From contig OX344754.2 in assembly GCA_947034885.2 (NCBI GenBank), positions 930,001 to 994,000 on the forward strand: DNA of 64,000 bases. The letters run 5' to 3'. The position numbers were made by a program, and so were the translations under genes. Shown here in pieces: positions 1-12,327 of this stretch (the first letter of the stretch is position 1; every line of letters begins with the position of its first letter). The stretch is from Thuidium tamariscinum. Its lineage: Eukaryota; Streptophyta; Bryopsida; Hypnales; Thuidiaceae. The notes below the pieces were generated by a model, which searched no databases, had not been told where the DNA came from, and saw only the letters and a program-made list of their open reading frames with translations.

Positions 1-204
1 TATCTTTTTTCAACACTAAAACATTATAATCTTGCAATCTATGTGGCCAAATGACTTTAAATTAGATTCATATCATCTTCAATATGCACAGTAGAAGATT
101 GTACATTTGAGATTTTCATACCTTAGTGACATGTAGATTTATAAAGCTTGAACAACAATGATTTAGTTTTAAACTCAAAAAGGCCTTGGGCCTTGAGGGG
201 TTAA
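1..204 (+). repeat. 3' end of an F2 (TTAA-flanked) element, cut by the window edge
   Basis: The stretch ends in CCTTGAGGGG followed by TTAA at 201-204. Its internal text (a 'cttgcaatctatgtggcc' motif near position 33) matches the 3' half of the full F2 copy at 12328-13259. The 5' end lies outside the window. Confidence 0.6.
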
Positions 205-317
205 ATCCAAGGAGCAATGGTTTTTTGGACCACTATTATGTGTCACTCACAAAGCATGAATGCCTCATATATTTGTGAACATAAAATTCAAAATGATAAA
301 AAAAAAAAGATGTTTGT

Positions 318-461
318 AAATATAAATTTTAAGGTACATATTCTTCTTCCTTAATTTAGAACTCCAAATATAAATTTTAAGGTACATATTTCTCTTCTTT
401 AATTTAGAACTCCAAATATAAATTTTAAGGTACATATTTCTTTTCCTTAATTTAGATCTCC
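318..461. repeat. Three tandem copies of a 48-bp unit
   Basis: Units at 318-365, 366-413 and 414-461 each begin aaatataaattttaaggtac and differ at a few positions. A 91-codon open frame across them on the minus strand is a product of the repeat and not a gene. Confidence 0.9.
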
Positions 462-879
462 ATATCCATACATTACAAACCTGTACTAAACATATTGAGC
501 ACCCTATCCATCTATGATTGTACTGTTCTTCTTTTTTCAAAGGTAGATGTTAATTCCAAGGTCAATTCATAATTATTGCAGTGACCTAAAGACTCTTCAT
601 TTTGGAAAATTGTATCTAATTCATTCAATGTCAAAAAATTACAAACTAAATTGCAATCTGTTTTTCTTCCATTCTTCTATTTACCAAAAAAAAATTAGAA
701 ATCATTGGCTATCAAGCTTCTTCAATATATCTAATTTTCGCTTTATATAATGGCAAAATGCCCCAAGGCATCAAAATCTAGTGTTTGCAAAACTTTCAAG
801 TTAAATAAAACCTAATCAAATTGCTATTTTTGTAGTTTATATTATTGAAGTCTAATTTTAGCATCAAAAATCCAATTTC

Positions 880-1260
880 AAAAATGATTGATGATGGTTT
901 TTCTATTCTAGACTTCATGCAAGATTTTGAGAAGCCATAAATTGATTGGAGTTATGCATGTTAGGCCTTTAAACTCATGTTTATTGGTGACTAACTTCTT
1001 AGACTTGACATGTCAAAAGACAGTGGAAAGACATCAACTCACTTTTGTAGTTTTAATATTCTCATGATCAAACATTATAATCTTTCAATCCATAAGTGAT
1101 ATTGTTGTGTTTTCTTTTTCTAAATGATTTCTAACACGTCTAGATAGTTTGAAATTGTATGGTTACATTAAAAAAAAATTGAAAAAACTTGTAAAATTTT
1201 TGTTCAATTTATAGCAAACTTCTAGAAGCTCAAAGAAGGCCTTGAGCATTTAGGGGTTAA
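880..1260 (+). repeat. Degenerate F2 3'-end relic
   Basis: It ends in 'catttagggg' plus TTAA at 1257-1260. The preceding 350 bp resembles, in inverse orientation, the stretch at about 32050-32420 (shared 'cttctagaagctcaaa'). The left end is not defined. Confidence 0.5.
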
Positions 1261-1471
1261 GAAAATCAAAGCAATTTCATTCTTTCACAAGAAAGAACAA
1301 AATTTCAAAGTCACATTGCTATTTTAACCTTTGAGGCTTCTTAATATCTTAATCTTATGCTTTATTTTTGTTAGTTTGCCTCAAGAACAAAAAAAAACTT
1401 CTTTTGAATGTCAAAATCAAGTAGTAATGGGGAAAGAAATCTCAAAGTATTGAAATACACTATAGAAGATA

Positions 1472-2562
1472 GGGTGATTGCATGAAACACTTGTACTGTT
1501 GTGTTGCATCATGTTTTGTGGTCACTAGTTTTTTAGCCATAACTTTTGTTTTTTAGCTCCAAATGATTCAAAAAAATTTTAAATGGGTACTCATAACTAT
1601 TATACATCATTAAGAATTTTTGAGTATTTTAAGAAAATATTTTACTATTTTAAAATAGCCCCCAATTTTTTGTCACACATCCCAATTTAGGGGTTTTTAG
1701 TACTATTTAGAACCCCAAAAAATGAATTTTGAGCTGAAATTTTGAGATGATGTTTTCTTAGTAGAATTATAGCTTATCTCAAAAGGAATTTCAAAAATAG
1801 TCATTTTCATGTGGTGTAGAAGTCTACAAAGACACCTTTTTTCTGCTTGCTTTTTGAAACGTGTAAAACATTTTTTTGGTGATTTTCTTGGTCAAGCCTT
1901 ATCACCAAAAAGTCTTCTCAAATGGAATATTTTTATTTTTATTTTAAAATTTTATTTTTTATTTTTTATTAATTAAAACATTGAAGTATGTATTTTCTTC
2001 ACCGGAATTCTATGTGTTCTATGTCCAAAATTCTAGTGAAGAAAAATACAACTTTAACATTTTAATTTGTAAAAAATAGAATTTTTTTTTTATTAAATTT
2101 AAAAATTGGCCATTTGAGAAGACTTTTTGGTGATAAGGCTTGACCAAGAAAATCACCAAAAAAATGTTTTATATGTTTCAAAAAGCAAGTAGAAAGAAGG
2201 TCTCTTTGTGGACTTCTACACATCAAAAAAATGACTATTTTTAAAATTCCTTTGGAGATAAGCTATAAGTCTACTAATAGAATATCCACTCAAATATTCA
2301 GCTCAAAATTCGGTTTTTGGGGTTCTAAATAGTACTAGAAACCCCACAATGTCAAAGTGTGACAGATTAACAAAATTGAATTTTAAATATCAAATGATTT
2401 TTTTAAATTTGTAAAAAATAAGGATAATAATGTGAATCAAGATATCTAGGAATTATTTTTTAATTTTGGGCACTTAGTTTTTTATTCAAAAGTTAGAGCC
2501 ATCTTAAAGCAGTCAACCCAAAAAAATGCAACAAATAGTATAGGTGTTTCGTGCATTCACCG
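1472..2562. mobile_element. F1 hairpin element A (1.09 kb near-loopless inverted repeat)
   Basis: The element starts GGGTGATTGCATGAAACAC and ends with the imperfect complement. The flanks are GATA at 1468-1471 and GATA at 2563-2566, a 4-bp target duplication. The whole element is one inverted repeat: text from about 1660 onward (single T/G changes apart) reappears as reverse complement up to about 2360, and the centre lies near 2015 with only some 25 nt of loop. It has no open frame of note. A transcript would fold into a rod of about 530 bp. It is nearly the same length as, and is related to, the copy at 49982-51073. Confidence 0.85.
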
Positions 2563-2566
2563 GATA

Positions 2567-5023
2567 GCGTACGGTTCTTTTTGATAAAAATCTTCATATA
2601 AAAGCAAAAAACAACCAAAAATTCTTGAACTAAATTCAATTATGTGGATATAGCATCAAAAAAGCTGATCCCTTAAGAAACTATTGAAAATCATCCATCT
2701 TTAAATATGCTCAAAGCAAAGCTTGTTTGACCATCCAAAAGACACAAAATATCCTTGGCGTTCTTTCATGGTTAATCCTCAGATAATGTTAAGGATACAA
2801 ATTGTCTAATAAATGACTGAAGTTTCACTAGTTATATAGAAATAAAAAAGACACCTATTGGTTCAAAAGTTGAATTATATTTTACCATGACTATAGCTGA
2901 AGAACATCTTTCTAAAGATAAATTACATTCAACATCCTTTAATCTACAACTTCAAAGGGTTTAGCAATACTAGAATTAAGTTCTACACATTCAATTACTC
3001 TTTCTTCTAAGTAGTCAATAGTAAAATCAATAACTTGACAATTTGGGCAACTAGAATCAAGTTCCAAATATTCAACTATTTTTTCTTCTAATCAGTGGAT
3101 AGTAGTAAGAATCACTAACTTGACAATTTGGAAAACTTTTCTTGGTTTCATAATGTCTAATTATTTCTACTTCAATTCCTTCATAATATTCACTTTGCAA
3201 TTCAAATGATCTTACTATCTATGGTCACAACAAAAACCCTGCCACCTCCACCTCCCACCTATTCCCACCCCATGCCAAAAATCAATGGCTGTCCGATTGA
3301 GATTTAAAATAAAAAGGCCCCACTATTTTAGCCATCAATCTTAAAAAAGTAAAAACCTCTCATGCCTTGGTGAATCCATGAAAGGATTTGAACTTTTTCT
3401 TGTTTCTCTATGACAATAGACAATATAGTTTGATGTTTCACTGTGTTAAATCCTTCGTGAACAAGAGGTGTAACAGGGTGCATTTTTGATGAAGGTTCTT
3501 CCCAATTGCAATTTAGTTTCAAGAACTTCAATTACATGTTGCATTAATCAAATCCAAATATTTGCATTTCTAGTTTTTCAATATGTTTTTGACTTTTTGT
3601 TTTCAATATGTTTTTGTATTTTGAGTCAGATGTTCTTCAATGTTTGACAAAGAAGAAAGCTCTTGCAAAGGTGATGGAATGTAAGAGCTAGGAGACGGGC
3701 ATGTGAATGAATGTAAATTCTTTACTTATAAATTTAATATGTATTTCTTTCTCAAACTAAATTTAACATTCAATTGAATTTCTATTCTCTTATACAATCT
3801 TCAATGTCATTTCTAGAAGAGATAAATTTCAATTAAGATGTCTTAGTAAATTCTATTTACAATTTCTACAATAAATTGTAGTTTCAATATGAAGAAACTT
3901 TAACCCTAAATTTAAGAGAATAATGCAACTTCAATGTCATAGTATACATTAATCATACTTGAAGAAAACTATCACAGTGACTACTAAATCATTTTATGTT
4001 TCAATTATCCACGTTGTGGAATCATAGTGGTTACTTTAGAATTTATTTGTAATTGATGACAATGACGACAAAATTCAAGATCTTCTACTATCACAAGCAT
4101 TCATGAATAAAGGCAAAACTGACCAATCTTTCCATTCACATGAGCATATGATGTTTACGCTTGTATTCTCCGTTGATCTTGAAATTTACAAGTTAGAGCT
4201 TAATAGAGTAGAAATCACATGATGTATCTACATGATTAAAGTACTGCTTTTGTAGGTCTTGAATGTAGAGAACATTGAACAAAAGTAGATTATACTTTTG
4301 AAATTGTTAAAAAAAATTTGACAACTAATAAAAAAAACATGTATATTTATTATTATATTTGATATGTAAAATCCAACATGATACTATGCACTCTAAAAAC
4401 AGGCTACATATTTTGAATGACCTTACAATCTTTCTAACAAACAATCAAAAAGCATCAAGAATCTCCAATCACATAAAGTAGGCTACCACCAATTTTTTGC
4501 AAAATTATAAATAGTTCATTATTAGTGAGCATGATAATTTAGTAAATCATCTAATGTTCATTTCTATTTTTTTCTCCTTAATGATGAGCACCTAAAGTTA
4601 TAAGGCCTTTTTTCCATCAAAAATCACTTATAACTACCACTTTTATTGTAAGAAGAAATTTTTTCTTTCAAACATGTTAACACTCATCTACTGCAAGATC
4701 TTCAAGTTAGATATGGAAAAAAAATTTGAAGAAATTTCAAAAACTTTGGCTACCTAGATTGTTAAATTTTTGCATTAAAGTGAAGAAATAAGTTTTTCGT
4801 ACCTTACGTAACTAGATTTTTGGGTTTAGAATCTTCTTGACTTAAAATTTTTTTCACTAATAATATTTATTTCCTTAATTTTTATTTTGAAGATTTGAGT
4901 TGAAAATCTAGAGAAAAAAATTCAATAGGAAAAACCTTAATTTAAAAAAAAAAAATCAATAAGTAGAAGTAGATTCAAGATTGAAATGAAAACTATTCTA
5001 TTAGCAAGTCTAAAATGGAAAGC
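2567..5023. other. AT-rich intergenic DNA, no gene seen
   Basis: Homopolymer-rich sequence with stops in all frames. The longest frame (67 codons, 3328-3531 minus) has no recognisable composition or motif. I see no terminal repeats in it. Confidence 0.6.
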
Positions 5024-5259
5024 AACGATGCTAGCGTGTGAGCGTGAACATGTGAGCATGTGAGCTTCTAATATGTATATAAGTAGATATACTACCACCT
5101 TTGAAGGTATTTATAGTAAAAATGCCTATAATATAGGTACCTATAGTATAAATACACTCTTATCATAGAAGGTTTCTATAGTTTAAGCACCTATACTAGA
5201 GGTGTATCATCTTTGAGGCTCACAAGCTCACACTTCTATGCTCACATACTAGCAACCGT
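5024..5259. mobile_element. F6 MITE-like element, copy 1
   Basis: Inverted termini: AACGATGCTAGCGTGTGAGC on the left and the complement of CGGTTGCTAGTATGTGAG on the right. The interior is rich in short palindromes of the form cctataatatagg. It is related to copies at 31616-31860 and 45253-46074. No clear target duplication was found. Confidence 0.6.
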
Positions 5260-7654
5260 GAAATGGAATTCAAGCACAATAAGTCCAATGGTGAGATTGG
5301 TCTACCAAGAAAAGTGAACCTTGTCTCACTAATATTTTTTGAAACTTGTAAAAATTGAATTCAATAAGATATCTTTTTTAGAGTGACTATATCAAAGCTT
5401 CAATGTATACAAAAATATAATCTTTGCAACAAAGAATATTGAAAAAATCATATTTATTTTATTTTAGGGGGGTGCCCCTCAATTTTCTTTTTAGACTTAG
5501 GATAGTATAATTTTGGCTCCTTGTCACTATTTAAAATGAAGACTATACTCCTAGAAAGCTAATTTTGATTTCTTATCATCAAAAAAACTTAAAAAATTGA
5601 CTCAAAATTGAAATAATATAAGCTTACCCTAAATCCTACTAAATGGTTTTTCAAAGGTACTTTGGAACTTCAAGGATAAATCCTTAGTTGTCTAAATCCT
5701 TTTTAAAATTTTAGCAATTTTAATTAGCACCTTTTTCCTACTTAACATTATTGTACCTTAAATATTGTTTTCTTTTTATCAATTTCATTATATTGGTGGA
5801 AAAGAAAGATCTTCTCTTAAATATTGAAGAATTCCTTAAGTAGGATGAATGTTAAGGAAATGAGGAAGAAATGTTGACTTGAAGCATTTTTTTCATCATC
5901 TAGAAGACGGATGTCAAACCACTTTGGAATTAACCTCTACACATCCAAAGTCTTTTCTAAAATTGACAATTTAGAAAAAAAATCATTACAAAGTACTATT
6001 TGGAAGAATATCTTGGAATTTCCATACAAATCAAAGTTGTAGACTTTGAATTTTAGATTCATCCCTACAATTTGATTCACTAATACTATCTACTACATTT
6101 TTCTACAAATTTTGAAAAGAAAATTCAAAATTTCTTCTATTCTAAATTCAATTACAAGGAAAATGTTGTCATTTTTAATTAAAATTTGTTGTAAATTAAA
6201 GTATTTGAAATGAGGTTCTCTTCATAAGGTGATTTCTTAAGACTTTTGTGTTCTTTAAATCTATGACCTCATCCTTGCAAATCCAATTTTGAACTAGATC
6301 GAGTGAATGCAATATTGGCTTGATCAACCACTTGAAATCCTTCCACATTTGTACTCTATTAACACCAAATCTAACCATAGATACAACAACTTCACCAAAG
6401 AATCTCTACAAATTAGGATAACTTTCATCCAAGAAATAATGAAAAACAAAACTAATTTTCAATCTATTCATTGTTTAAAATTTGAACATTGGTGCACTTC
6501 AAGGTTAATTTAGACTCACAAGCAACACACACACAAATGCTCAATATAGCAATTCAACATGAAAAAAATACTAGAAGCAATAACTCTTACTAAAGTGTGT
6601 TCAAGAATAATTGGCTTTGACCAACAATATCATGTTTTATCAAAGTCTGACATTGTCATCTTATATATTATAACACTAGTCAAATAGTAGAGTGGGCAGA
6701 CTGGGCACTAGTAGGGTGCTCAAAGGGCACTACAAAATGTTTCTTGTTAATTTGCAACACAATATTATAATTCATATAAGCTATAGAGAGCTCACAATCC
6801 TACAAGTGGACAACTATCTTCACATTCCGCTATCTTGAATTCAAGAATCAAGATAATAGATTCACCCAACCTCTAATTTCCAAGCTCCAATTTTTGAACC
6901 CAAATTGAAACCAAAATTAGAACAATGGACAACTAACATCCCATTCATTGTCTTCCTAAACTAAAACAAGGTTCCTTGTGCTTGATATCCACACTACGAC
7001 ATCAAACCAATCTCAAAATTAGACTTCAATTCCACTTAAAAACCAAGTTATGTATATAGCTTGCATACAATTGCATTAATAGAAATTCTAGGAATATTTA
7101 CAATCAAGAAAGTCAATTGTACTTAAATTGTATTACCAATTGTATTGCTCCTCTACATCTTGCATCTAAGCTTCAGCAATCACACTTCTAGGCATTAGAC
7201 TCCTGCTCCAATGCATGCTCCTTCTTGCAAATTAAGAATGCTTGGTCTCTTGAACCAAAAGAGAGATTTTGGTTGCCATTGATGAAGTCCTTGCCTCCTT
7301 TTGTTGTTTTCAACATGTAAAACCTTCAATTGAACTTTCAAAAGCAATTTCCGTGATGCCCTTGCTTTTAGACCACTGTAGTATGTTCAAGACCATTCTA
7401 GTGGCAAATTCATAGTTGGTAAAAATCTTTGCCAAATGCAAGGAATAAACATCACTTCCAAAGACTACTTTTGGTCCTAGGGACTTCAATTGGACTCTTT
7501 GTCAATGGTCACTTACACTTGAGAACAACAACACGCCTACCTAAACAAAAATTTCACCCTTTTTTTATTGGATATCAGTTTACAAGTATGTTTTTGACTC
7601 AAATGATAGTGCCAAATCTTGCAACAGATTGAACTTGTTTCTCATCAAGCCTAC
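5260..7654. other. 3' flank of the membrane-protein gene; left part of duplication unit 1
   Basis: From about 5750 this stretch aligns by eye with 19575-21277, including the 'gtctcttgaaccaaaa' motif near 7241 and 20881, and 'gaccactgtagt' near 7371 and 21028. The sequence is AT-rich and lacks coding frames. The conservation reflects duplication of the whole segment, not a gene of its own. Confidence 0.6.
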
Positions 7655-8656
7655 TTAGAAGTCGTACCAAGGCACAATCTCTCGACACAAGTCCTTCAAC
7701 TGCGCCCTCCGATAAGGAAACGTCACTACGATTACATGGCTTACAAACTGTACTGTGAAAGAATCCCTCCAACTCGCATTAAGAAAGGGAAAGGATCCCT
7801 CGGCAGCAACTGCTCTGTCACTCGCTACAGGCTCCACTCCTCCTTCCACTACAAGCTCCACTCCTTCCGCTACAGACACTGGTTGTGGGTCATTTTGCCC
7901 TAGGGTTCCACCTGCAGTGAAGATGTACTCTCTCCAGCCTTGCCCTGGTGCTCGCCCAGGCATGGTACAACACTGACAGGTGATCACTAGCCAAAGCCAG
8001 ACGAGGGCGTAAAAGACAATAACAATGCATATCAAGACGAAAAAGAGAATGAAAAAGAAGGGGATAGTCAACACCAGGTTGATCAAAACGTACACCATGA
8101 GAGCATCCACTAGAATTGCAAGCACAAAAAGGACGGGGATTAAGAAGAGAAGCATGAGAGCTTTGTATAGCGCCAGAAACACATGCAATGCACTCCACAG
8201 ACACACTCCGAGAGGACGAGGGAACCATGAGCTGCCCAGAAGGAAGAATTGAAGACGGGTGTAGAAGTTGGTGGTTCCTACAACATGGATATCATACTCC
8301 TCCGCTTTCACCTTCTTGCACAGCTCCGTGTCTCCGTCAGTCCAAGTGATAGAGTCACCGACAGTTTCATCGCTGAGAAGAAAAGAAAAGTACTCTCGCT
8401 CTCTTGCATCTTGGAAATCTGGACTCAGCAACGAAAGAAATGGGCACAAACGTATTCGTAAACAAGCCCAGCAGTGGCGCAGCATGCGCTGGATGGGGCT
8501 CTGCTTGAAGTGAGCTCTCCTACGACTGGATCCGGGAGGAGGATTTGTAAGTTTCGCAAGCAGGCGTTCGACGTTTCCCAGCGACAAGGCAGAACCCGGT
8601 GCCCAAGGTGCAGACTGGAGACTGAAACTCCGCGCCACGCCGCAGCACTGGAACAC
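7655..8656 (-). CDS. Multi-pass membrane protein of unknown function, paralogue 1
   Basis: This open frame encodes 333 residues on the minus strand. I do not recognise the family. Residues about 135-228 form a nearly continuous hydrophobic block, probably three or four membrane spans, followed by a CQCC cluster at about 227-230. A GRAPGQG-x3-YIFTAGGTL stretch lies at 235-252, and the conserved tail, SWRDSFTV to REIVPWYD, occupies about 295-332. From residue 110 (ELCKKVKAEEY) to the end it aligns in the same frame with the gene at 21278-22240, so this part was very probably coding. Upstream of about residue 97 the two copies drift between frames, so the start is doubtful and the first 90 residues may be leader or a lost exon. 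The gene is an island richer in G and C than its AT-rich surroundings. No promoter signal is evident. It could be a decaying copy. Confidence 0.55.
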   Translation of the reverse strand: MFQCCGVARSFSLQSAPWAPGSALSLGNVERLLAKLTNPPPGSSRRRAHFKQSPIQRMLRHCWACLRIRLCPFLSLLSPDFQDAREREYFSFLLSDETVGDSITWTDGDTELCKKVKAEEYDIHVVGTTNFYTRLQFFLLGSSWFPRPLGVCLWSALHVFLALYKALMLLFLIPVLFVLAILVDALMVYVLINLVLTIPFFFILFFVLICIVIVFYALVWLWLVITCQCCTMPGRAPGQGWREYIFTAGGTLGQNDPQPVSVAEGVELVVEGGVEPVASDRAVAAEGSFPFLNASWRDSFTVQFVSHVIVVTFPYRRAQLKDLCREIVPWYDF

Positions 8657-8888
8657 AAAATAATATTTTGCTCTTGCTTATTCAATGCACCCACCAACTA
8701 AACCTGGTTCCTGATGTCTGCAGACGCCAAAAAAAACAGCAGCAAAGCCTCACTGTCAATCCTCAATTTGAGCGGTGGCGCAAGTCAAACGGGTCCCTCG
8801 GTGCCAACTTACTTGACGTGTGGCAACAGAGTTTTGCTGGGGTCTGAGAGTAGACAAAGCCGCAAGTCTCCGACTAACTTATGGGAGG

Positions 8889-9201
8889 AGGTCCAGAAAC
8901 CGACCATCTAAGGGCTGGAACAGAATTTTGGGCAGGTCAAATATCTTGAAATATTTTTCAGAGAATTTTTCTTGAAAGACAGCTTGAATGGGCATCTAAC
9001 CCAAGTCGTTTCATATTTTTTGGAGCTCTGTAGAATTAGTTATCAAATTCTGAAGTTGAAAGGGCATAGGGCTCTAAAATGGTGCCCTAGCTAAAATGTA
9101 CACTGTCAGTACACTGCTGAAGGCTATGAAAATGAAACATGTACAAGTACTATACATTTAAGATAGGGCACCATTTTAGAACCCACTCCATTCAAGAGCC
9201 T
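8889..9201. mobile_element. F3 repeat, copy 1 (313 bp, inverted ends)
   Basis: It starts AGGTCC and ends near GAGCCT. It is highly similar along its length to 13569-13881, sharing 'acccaagtcgtttcatat' and 'gatagggcaccattttaa'. Two copies with fixed ends suggest a short non-autonomous transposon. Target duplication not resolved. Confidence 0.65.
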
Positions 9202-9216
9202 CCTCCTATAATACTA

Positions 9217-9883
9217 AAGTAGGTACACCCAAAAGTGCCACATTCCTAAAAGCGCCATGTACAGCATGCATACATTTCCAAAATCAGCCATGTTCACAGC
9301 CTGTAGATGGCGCTTTTAGAAATAGACTTTGACCGTTAATAACTTTTGCATATGGTATTCAAATCCTAAGGGCAAAACACCCAAAACCGTCCAAATAAGG
9401 AATTCATCATATTTGCAGGCAGATTTTTCTAAAAATAATATTTTTCCAATATTAGTGAGTGAAAATCATGAATATTTTTTAAAAAAAACATTAAATTTTT
9501 CGTAATCAGTATGTAATTTCTATAAATTTCCAAAGTGTTGGCTCCCTAGACCACTGGAACCGTCCTATAGGTGTACCTTTAACTGAACACCTGCTAAAAT
9601 CAACTATCAGTGAATGAAAACTATATATGTGTCTTACAACTACGTTAGCAAATTAGAATTAAACACTTGTCGGACGTTTTAATGAATGCTTTTGGACAGA
9701 TTTAGTGATACTCTAGGATCCAAGAATAGGTACAGGGACGGAAATGGGTGTTTCTCCCTTATATTCTTTGATGCGTTGGAATGTGCTTTCACTTGCCAAC
9801 AAGACTGTATGAAAATTTGAACAGCCTAATCACAATAACTAGGCACAGTATGAATAAGTGGCGCTTTTAGGTGTACCCACCTT
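9217..9883. mobile_element. F4 MITE copy 1, carrying a nested element
   Basis: The ends are inverted: AGGTACACCCAAAAGTGCCA on the left, and on the right GGCGCTTTTAGGTGTACC reads as its complement. The second copy at 11620-12264 lacks the block at about 9369-9757, which shows that this block is an insertion. A TA dinucleotide flanks both ends, compatible with a Tc1/mariner (Stowaway-like) target, but this is weak. Confidence 0.6.
9369..9757. mobile_element. Nested MITE with AAGGGCAAAACACCC termini, copy 1
   Basis: Left end AAGGGCAAAACACCC; right end complement of AAGGGAGAAACACCCAT. It is absent from the matching place in the other F4 copy near 12130, which gives an empty-site comparison. A relative lies at 10826-11202 with its interior in the opposite orientation. 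Confidence 0.6.
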
Positions 9884-10167
9884 ACCTCCGTCCTACTAAA
9901 AAACTCCAAAAACATTTTTTTTGAAAAATTAACTATAATTTCAATTGTAGTGCTAGAAATACATGCATTCAAGAACAAGTAAACCGTCCCTAAGATCTAT
10001 GCAAAATATTTAACTTAGGTGTTGTTGTTTAGGCACCCAAAATTCATGTGGAAAGTGTGGTATTGGAGCACATTTTGTGAATATTGTCAACTCTATCATT
10101 TTAGATGATTTAAAATGTGGTGGCAACAATGGGATCTTAGAAACATGTTCTCCAACCTAAATATCCA

Positions 10168-10191
10168 ATATATATATATATATATATATAT
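10168..10191. repeat. (AT)n microsatellite
   Basis: A run of about twelve AT dinucleotides. Confidence 0.95.
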
Positions 10192-10825
10192 TAGATCAAT
10201 TTATAATCAATTTTTCATAGCACCAATTGAAAGTGATCACCAAATGCATTGTCAACACTACTATGTATTGAAGCAATTAGTACAAAGTGCCTTATATAGG
10301 CAAGACCAAGCTTGCAAGGCCAAAGGAATGCTATAAGATTGTTGTACTTGCTTGCACGAGGTTGTTCAACGCAACAAATACTTACTAAATGGTTGAAATA
10401 AAAAAAGGAGCTTTTTAGTGGGACAAAAATTCTATTTGACTTGGAGTTTTTTAGTGGGATGGAGGTAGTATATAGGAGAGGGTTCTAAAATTAAGCGGGC
10501 ATTTTCAACCATAGAGTAGGGGCTGTGAAATGGACACTTGAATTGTGATAAAATGAACTGTAGATTACGGAGCTTCATTAGATTTATTTTTACTTCTTCA
10601 AAGGATGGTTTAAGAACCATGCTAGGTTCATTTCTAACTAAGTGGCTAGTTGCTTACTAATGTAATTCAAAATAAGAATTTGTTATTCAACTATCTTCTT
10701 ATAAGTATTGGAAAATTTGAAATGATGTTTAATTCAAGCATTTATTTCAGATTTAGAGAGGGACACTTTTAGAAACCATTTCTATTGCTTTATACATGTT
10801 GCAATGCTAGTTTTTTTTTCAAACT

Positions 10826-11202
10826 AAGGGCAAAACACCTATGCCCGATTTTGTCCCTTGCAGTGGACTGTAGACTCATCCAAATGCATCAATAGAGTTC
10901 CCTTAATGTATTTGCCACATGCTTGATTCTAATTGGTTGACACATTTCAAGGACACATATAAATATTTGATTGGTTCATTGCTGATTTCAACAGAGTTCA
11001 CTTCAGGGTACACCTATAGGATAGTTCGAGTGGTCTAGGGAGCTAAGACTTTGAAAATTTATAGAAATTACATATTTTATTTGAGAATTTTTTTAATATT
11101 CATGATTTTCACTCACTAATACTAATAAAGTATCATTTTTAGAAAAAGTTGCCTCTAATTATGTTGAATTTGTTATTCGGACGGTTTTGGGCGTTTCCAC
11201 CG
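10826..11202. mobile_element. AAGGGCAAAACACC-type MITE, copy 2
   Basis: The left terminus matches that of the nested element at 9369. The segment 11005-11185 is the reverse complement of about 9375-9590, including 'actcactaatact' against 'attagtgagt' and the 'ggtgtacc' motif. The right end is diverged, so the coordinate is approximate. Confidence 0.5.
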
Positions 11203-11452
11203 GATAGTTGGATGGGTTTCCAAGGGTCTATGATCACAAATAGGGACCTATACAAGATTATGTTGAAAAATTCATAACTAATTCAATAATGCTTTCGAAA
11301 ATATGAAGTGACTTGTGTTAGATTCCTCATCTATTTCTCTTTGATTGAAAAATAAACTAAAAATATTTCCATCTCATGAGATACATGTAAAAGGCACATC
11401 AACACTTAAATGATTGTTTTTTGAGCCTCATACTTTAGTTGGACCCAAACAA

Positions 11453-11538
11453 TTAACCCCTAAGCAACACCAACACCATTTTCTGGCATTTGGAGGCTTC
11501 AAACTAGTGGTGCTCTAGGTCCGTCCTTTAAGGGTTAA
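11453..11538. mobile_element. Miniature F2 deletion derivative (86 bp)
   Basis: TTAACCCCTAAGCAACACCA begins at 11453, and the right end reads TCCTTTAAGGGTTAA, finishing at 11538. Only terminal sequence remains. The TTAA at both ends matches the full-length F2 copies. Confidence 0.6.
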
Positions 11539-11619
11539 GTGGGCTCAGCAATCCTCTTGCCAGGGCAATGCAACTGTATGCATTAGTAGAGGTGTTGTTA
11601 TTAGCTTAGGTTTCTTATT

Positions 11620-12264
11620 AAGGTAGGTACAGCCAAAATGGCACCTGACCTTAAACATAAGAGGATTTCTGGGCCCCCAAGAGACTGTTTCAGGGGTGTT
11701 CCCCGAAATTGTTCCCACTGCTGCAGACCAGCACCCTGCTGGTCTGAATTTTTGAATTTTGAAAAAAAAAAATTAAAATTTTTTTTTTCAAAAAACTTCA
11801 GAATGTATGAAATAGAAAAAAAATGATTTAAATTTTTTTTTTTTTTTCAAAAAAATATTTTAAAAATATTTAATATTTAATTAAAATTAATAAAAAAATA
11901 TTTTTTTCTGACGTGGCAGTCGCTCGACCACATCAGCATCGCGTTCCCAGCGTTCCCAATGCGTTCCCAGCGTCTGGGAACTCGCAGTCTCTTACAGGAG
12001 CTGAAAATCCTCTTATGGCACCATGTACAACATTCATACATTTTCAAAATCAGTCATGTACCCAGACTATAGATGGCGCTTTTAGAAACACACTTTGACT
12101 GTTAATAACTTTTGCATACGATATTCAAATCCACTGTTCTTCACTTCTTTGGTGCATTGGAACATGCTTTCACGCACCAACAAGACTGTAAAAAAGTCTC
12201 AACAACATAATAATAGGATCTAGGCACAGTATGAAAAACTGGCATTTTTGGGTGTACCTACCTT
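11620..12264. mobile_element. F4 MITE copy 2, carrying a different nested element
   Basis: It starts AAGGTAGGTACAGCCAAAAT and ends GGGTGTACCTACCTT. The F4 text is interrupted at 11657 and resumes at about 12017 ('ggcaccatgtacaacattcat'), matching the copy at 9217. Confidence 0.6.
11657..12016. mobile_element. Nested MITE with ATAAGAGGATTT termini (360 bp)
   Basis: About 31 bp of inverted terminus: ATAAGAGGATTT ... AAGAGACTG on the left, mirrored by CAGTCTCTTAC ... AAATCCTCTTAT on the right. It holds an A/T-homopolymer core and a GC-rich patch with repeated 'gcgttcccagcg' near 11940-11970. A degraded relative lies near 28860-28960 (gacatggcactctctcaac; gtttgggaactc). Confidence 0.65.
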
Positions 12265-12327
12265 ACTTGTACCTCCTTCTTTCCAGTGAGAGATCCATGG
12301 CTTTGCCAACAATGTAGAACTTAACCC

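Noticed and set aside
265..540. 91-codon minus-strand frame with a repetitive peptide
   Set aside because: It is the translation of the 48-bp tandem repeat; stops are simply absent from the unit.
1472..2562. Mutator-like origin with 9-bp target duplication for the GGGTG-ended elements
   Set aside because: Extending the flanks past 4 bp breaks the match in every copy.
8025..8513. Plus-strand frames antisense to the membrane-protein gene (also 21332-21764)
   Set aside because: They mirror the coding strand and are Lys/Arg/Ser-rich shadows; reading frames on that strand are not conserved between the copies.
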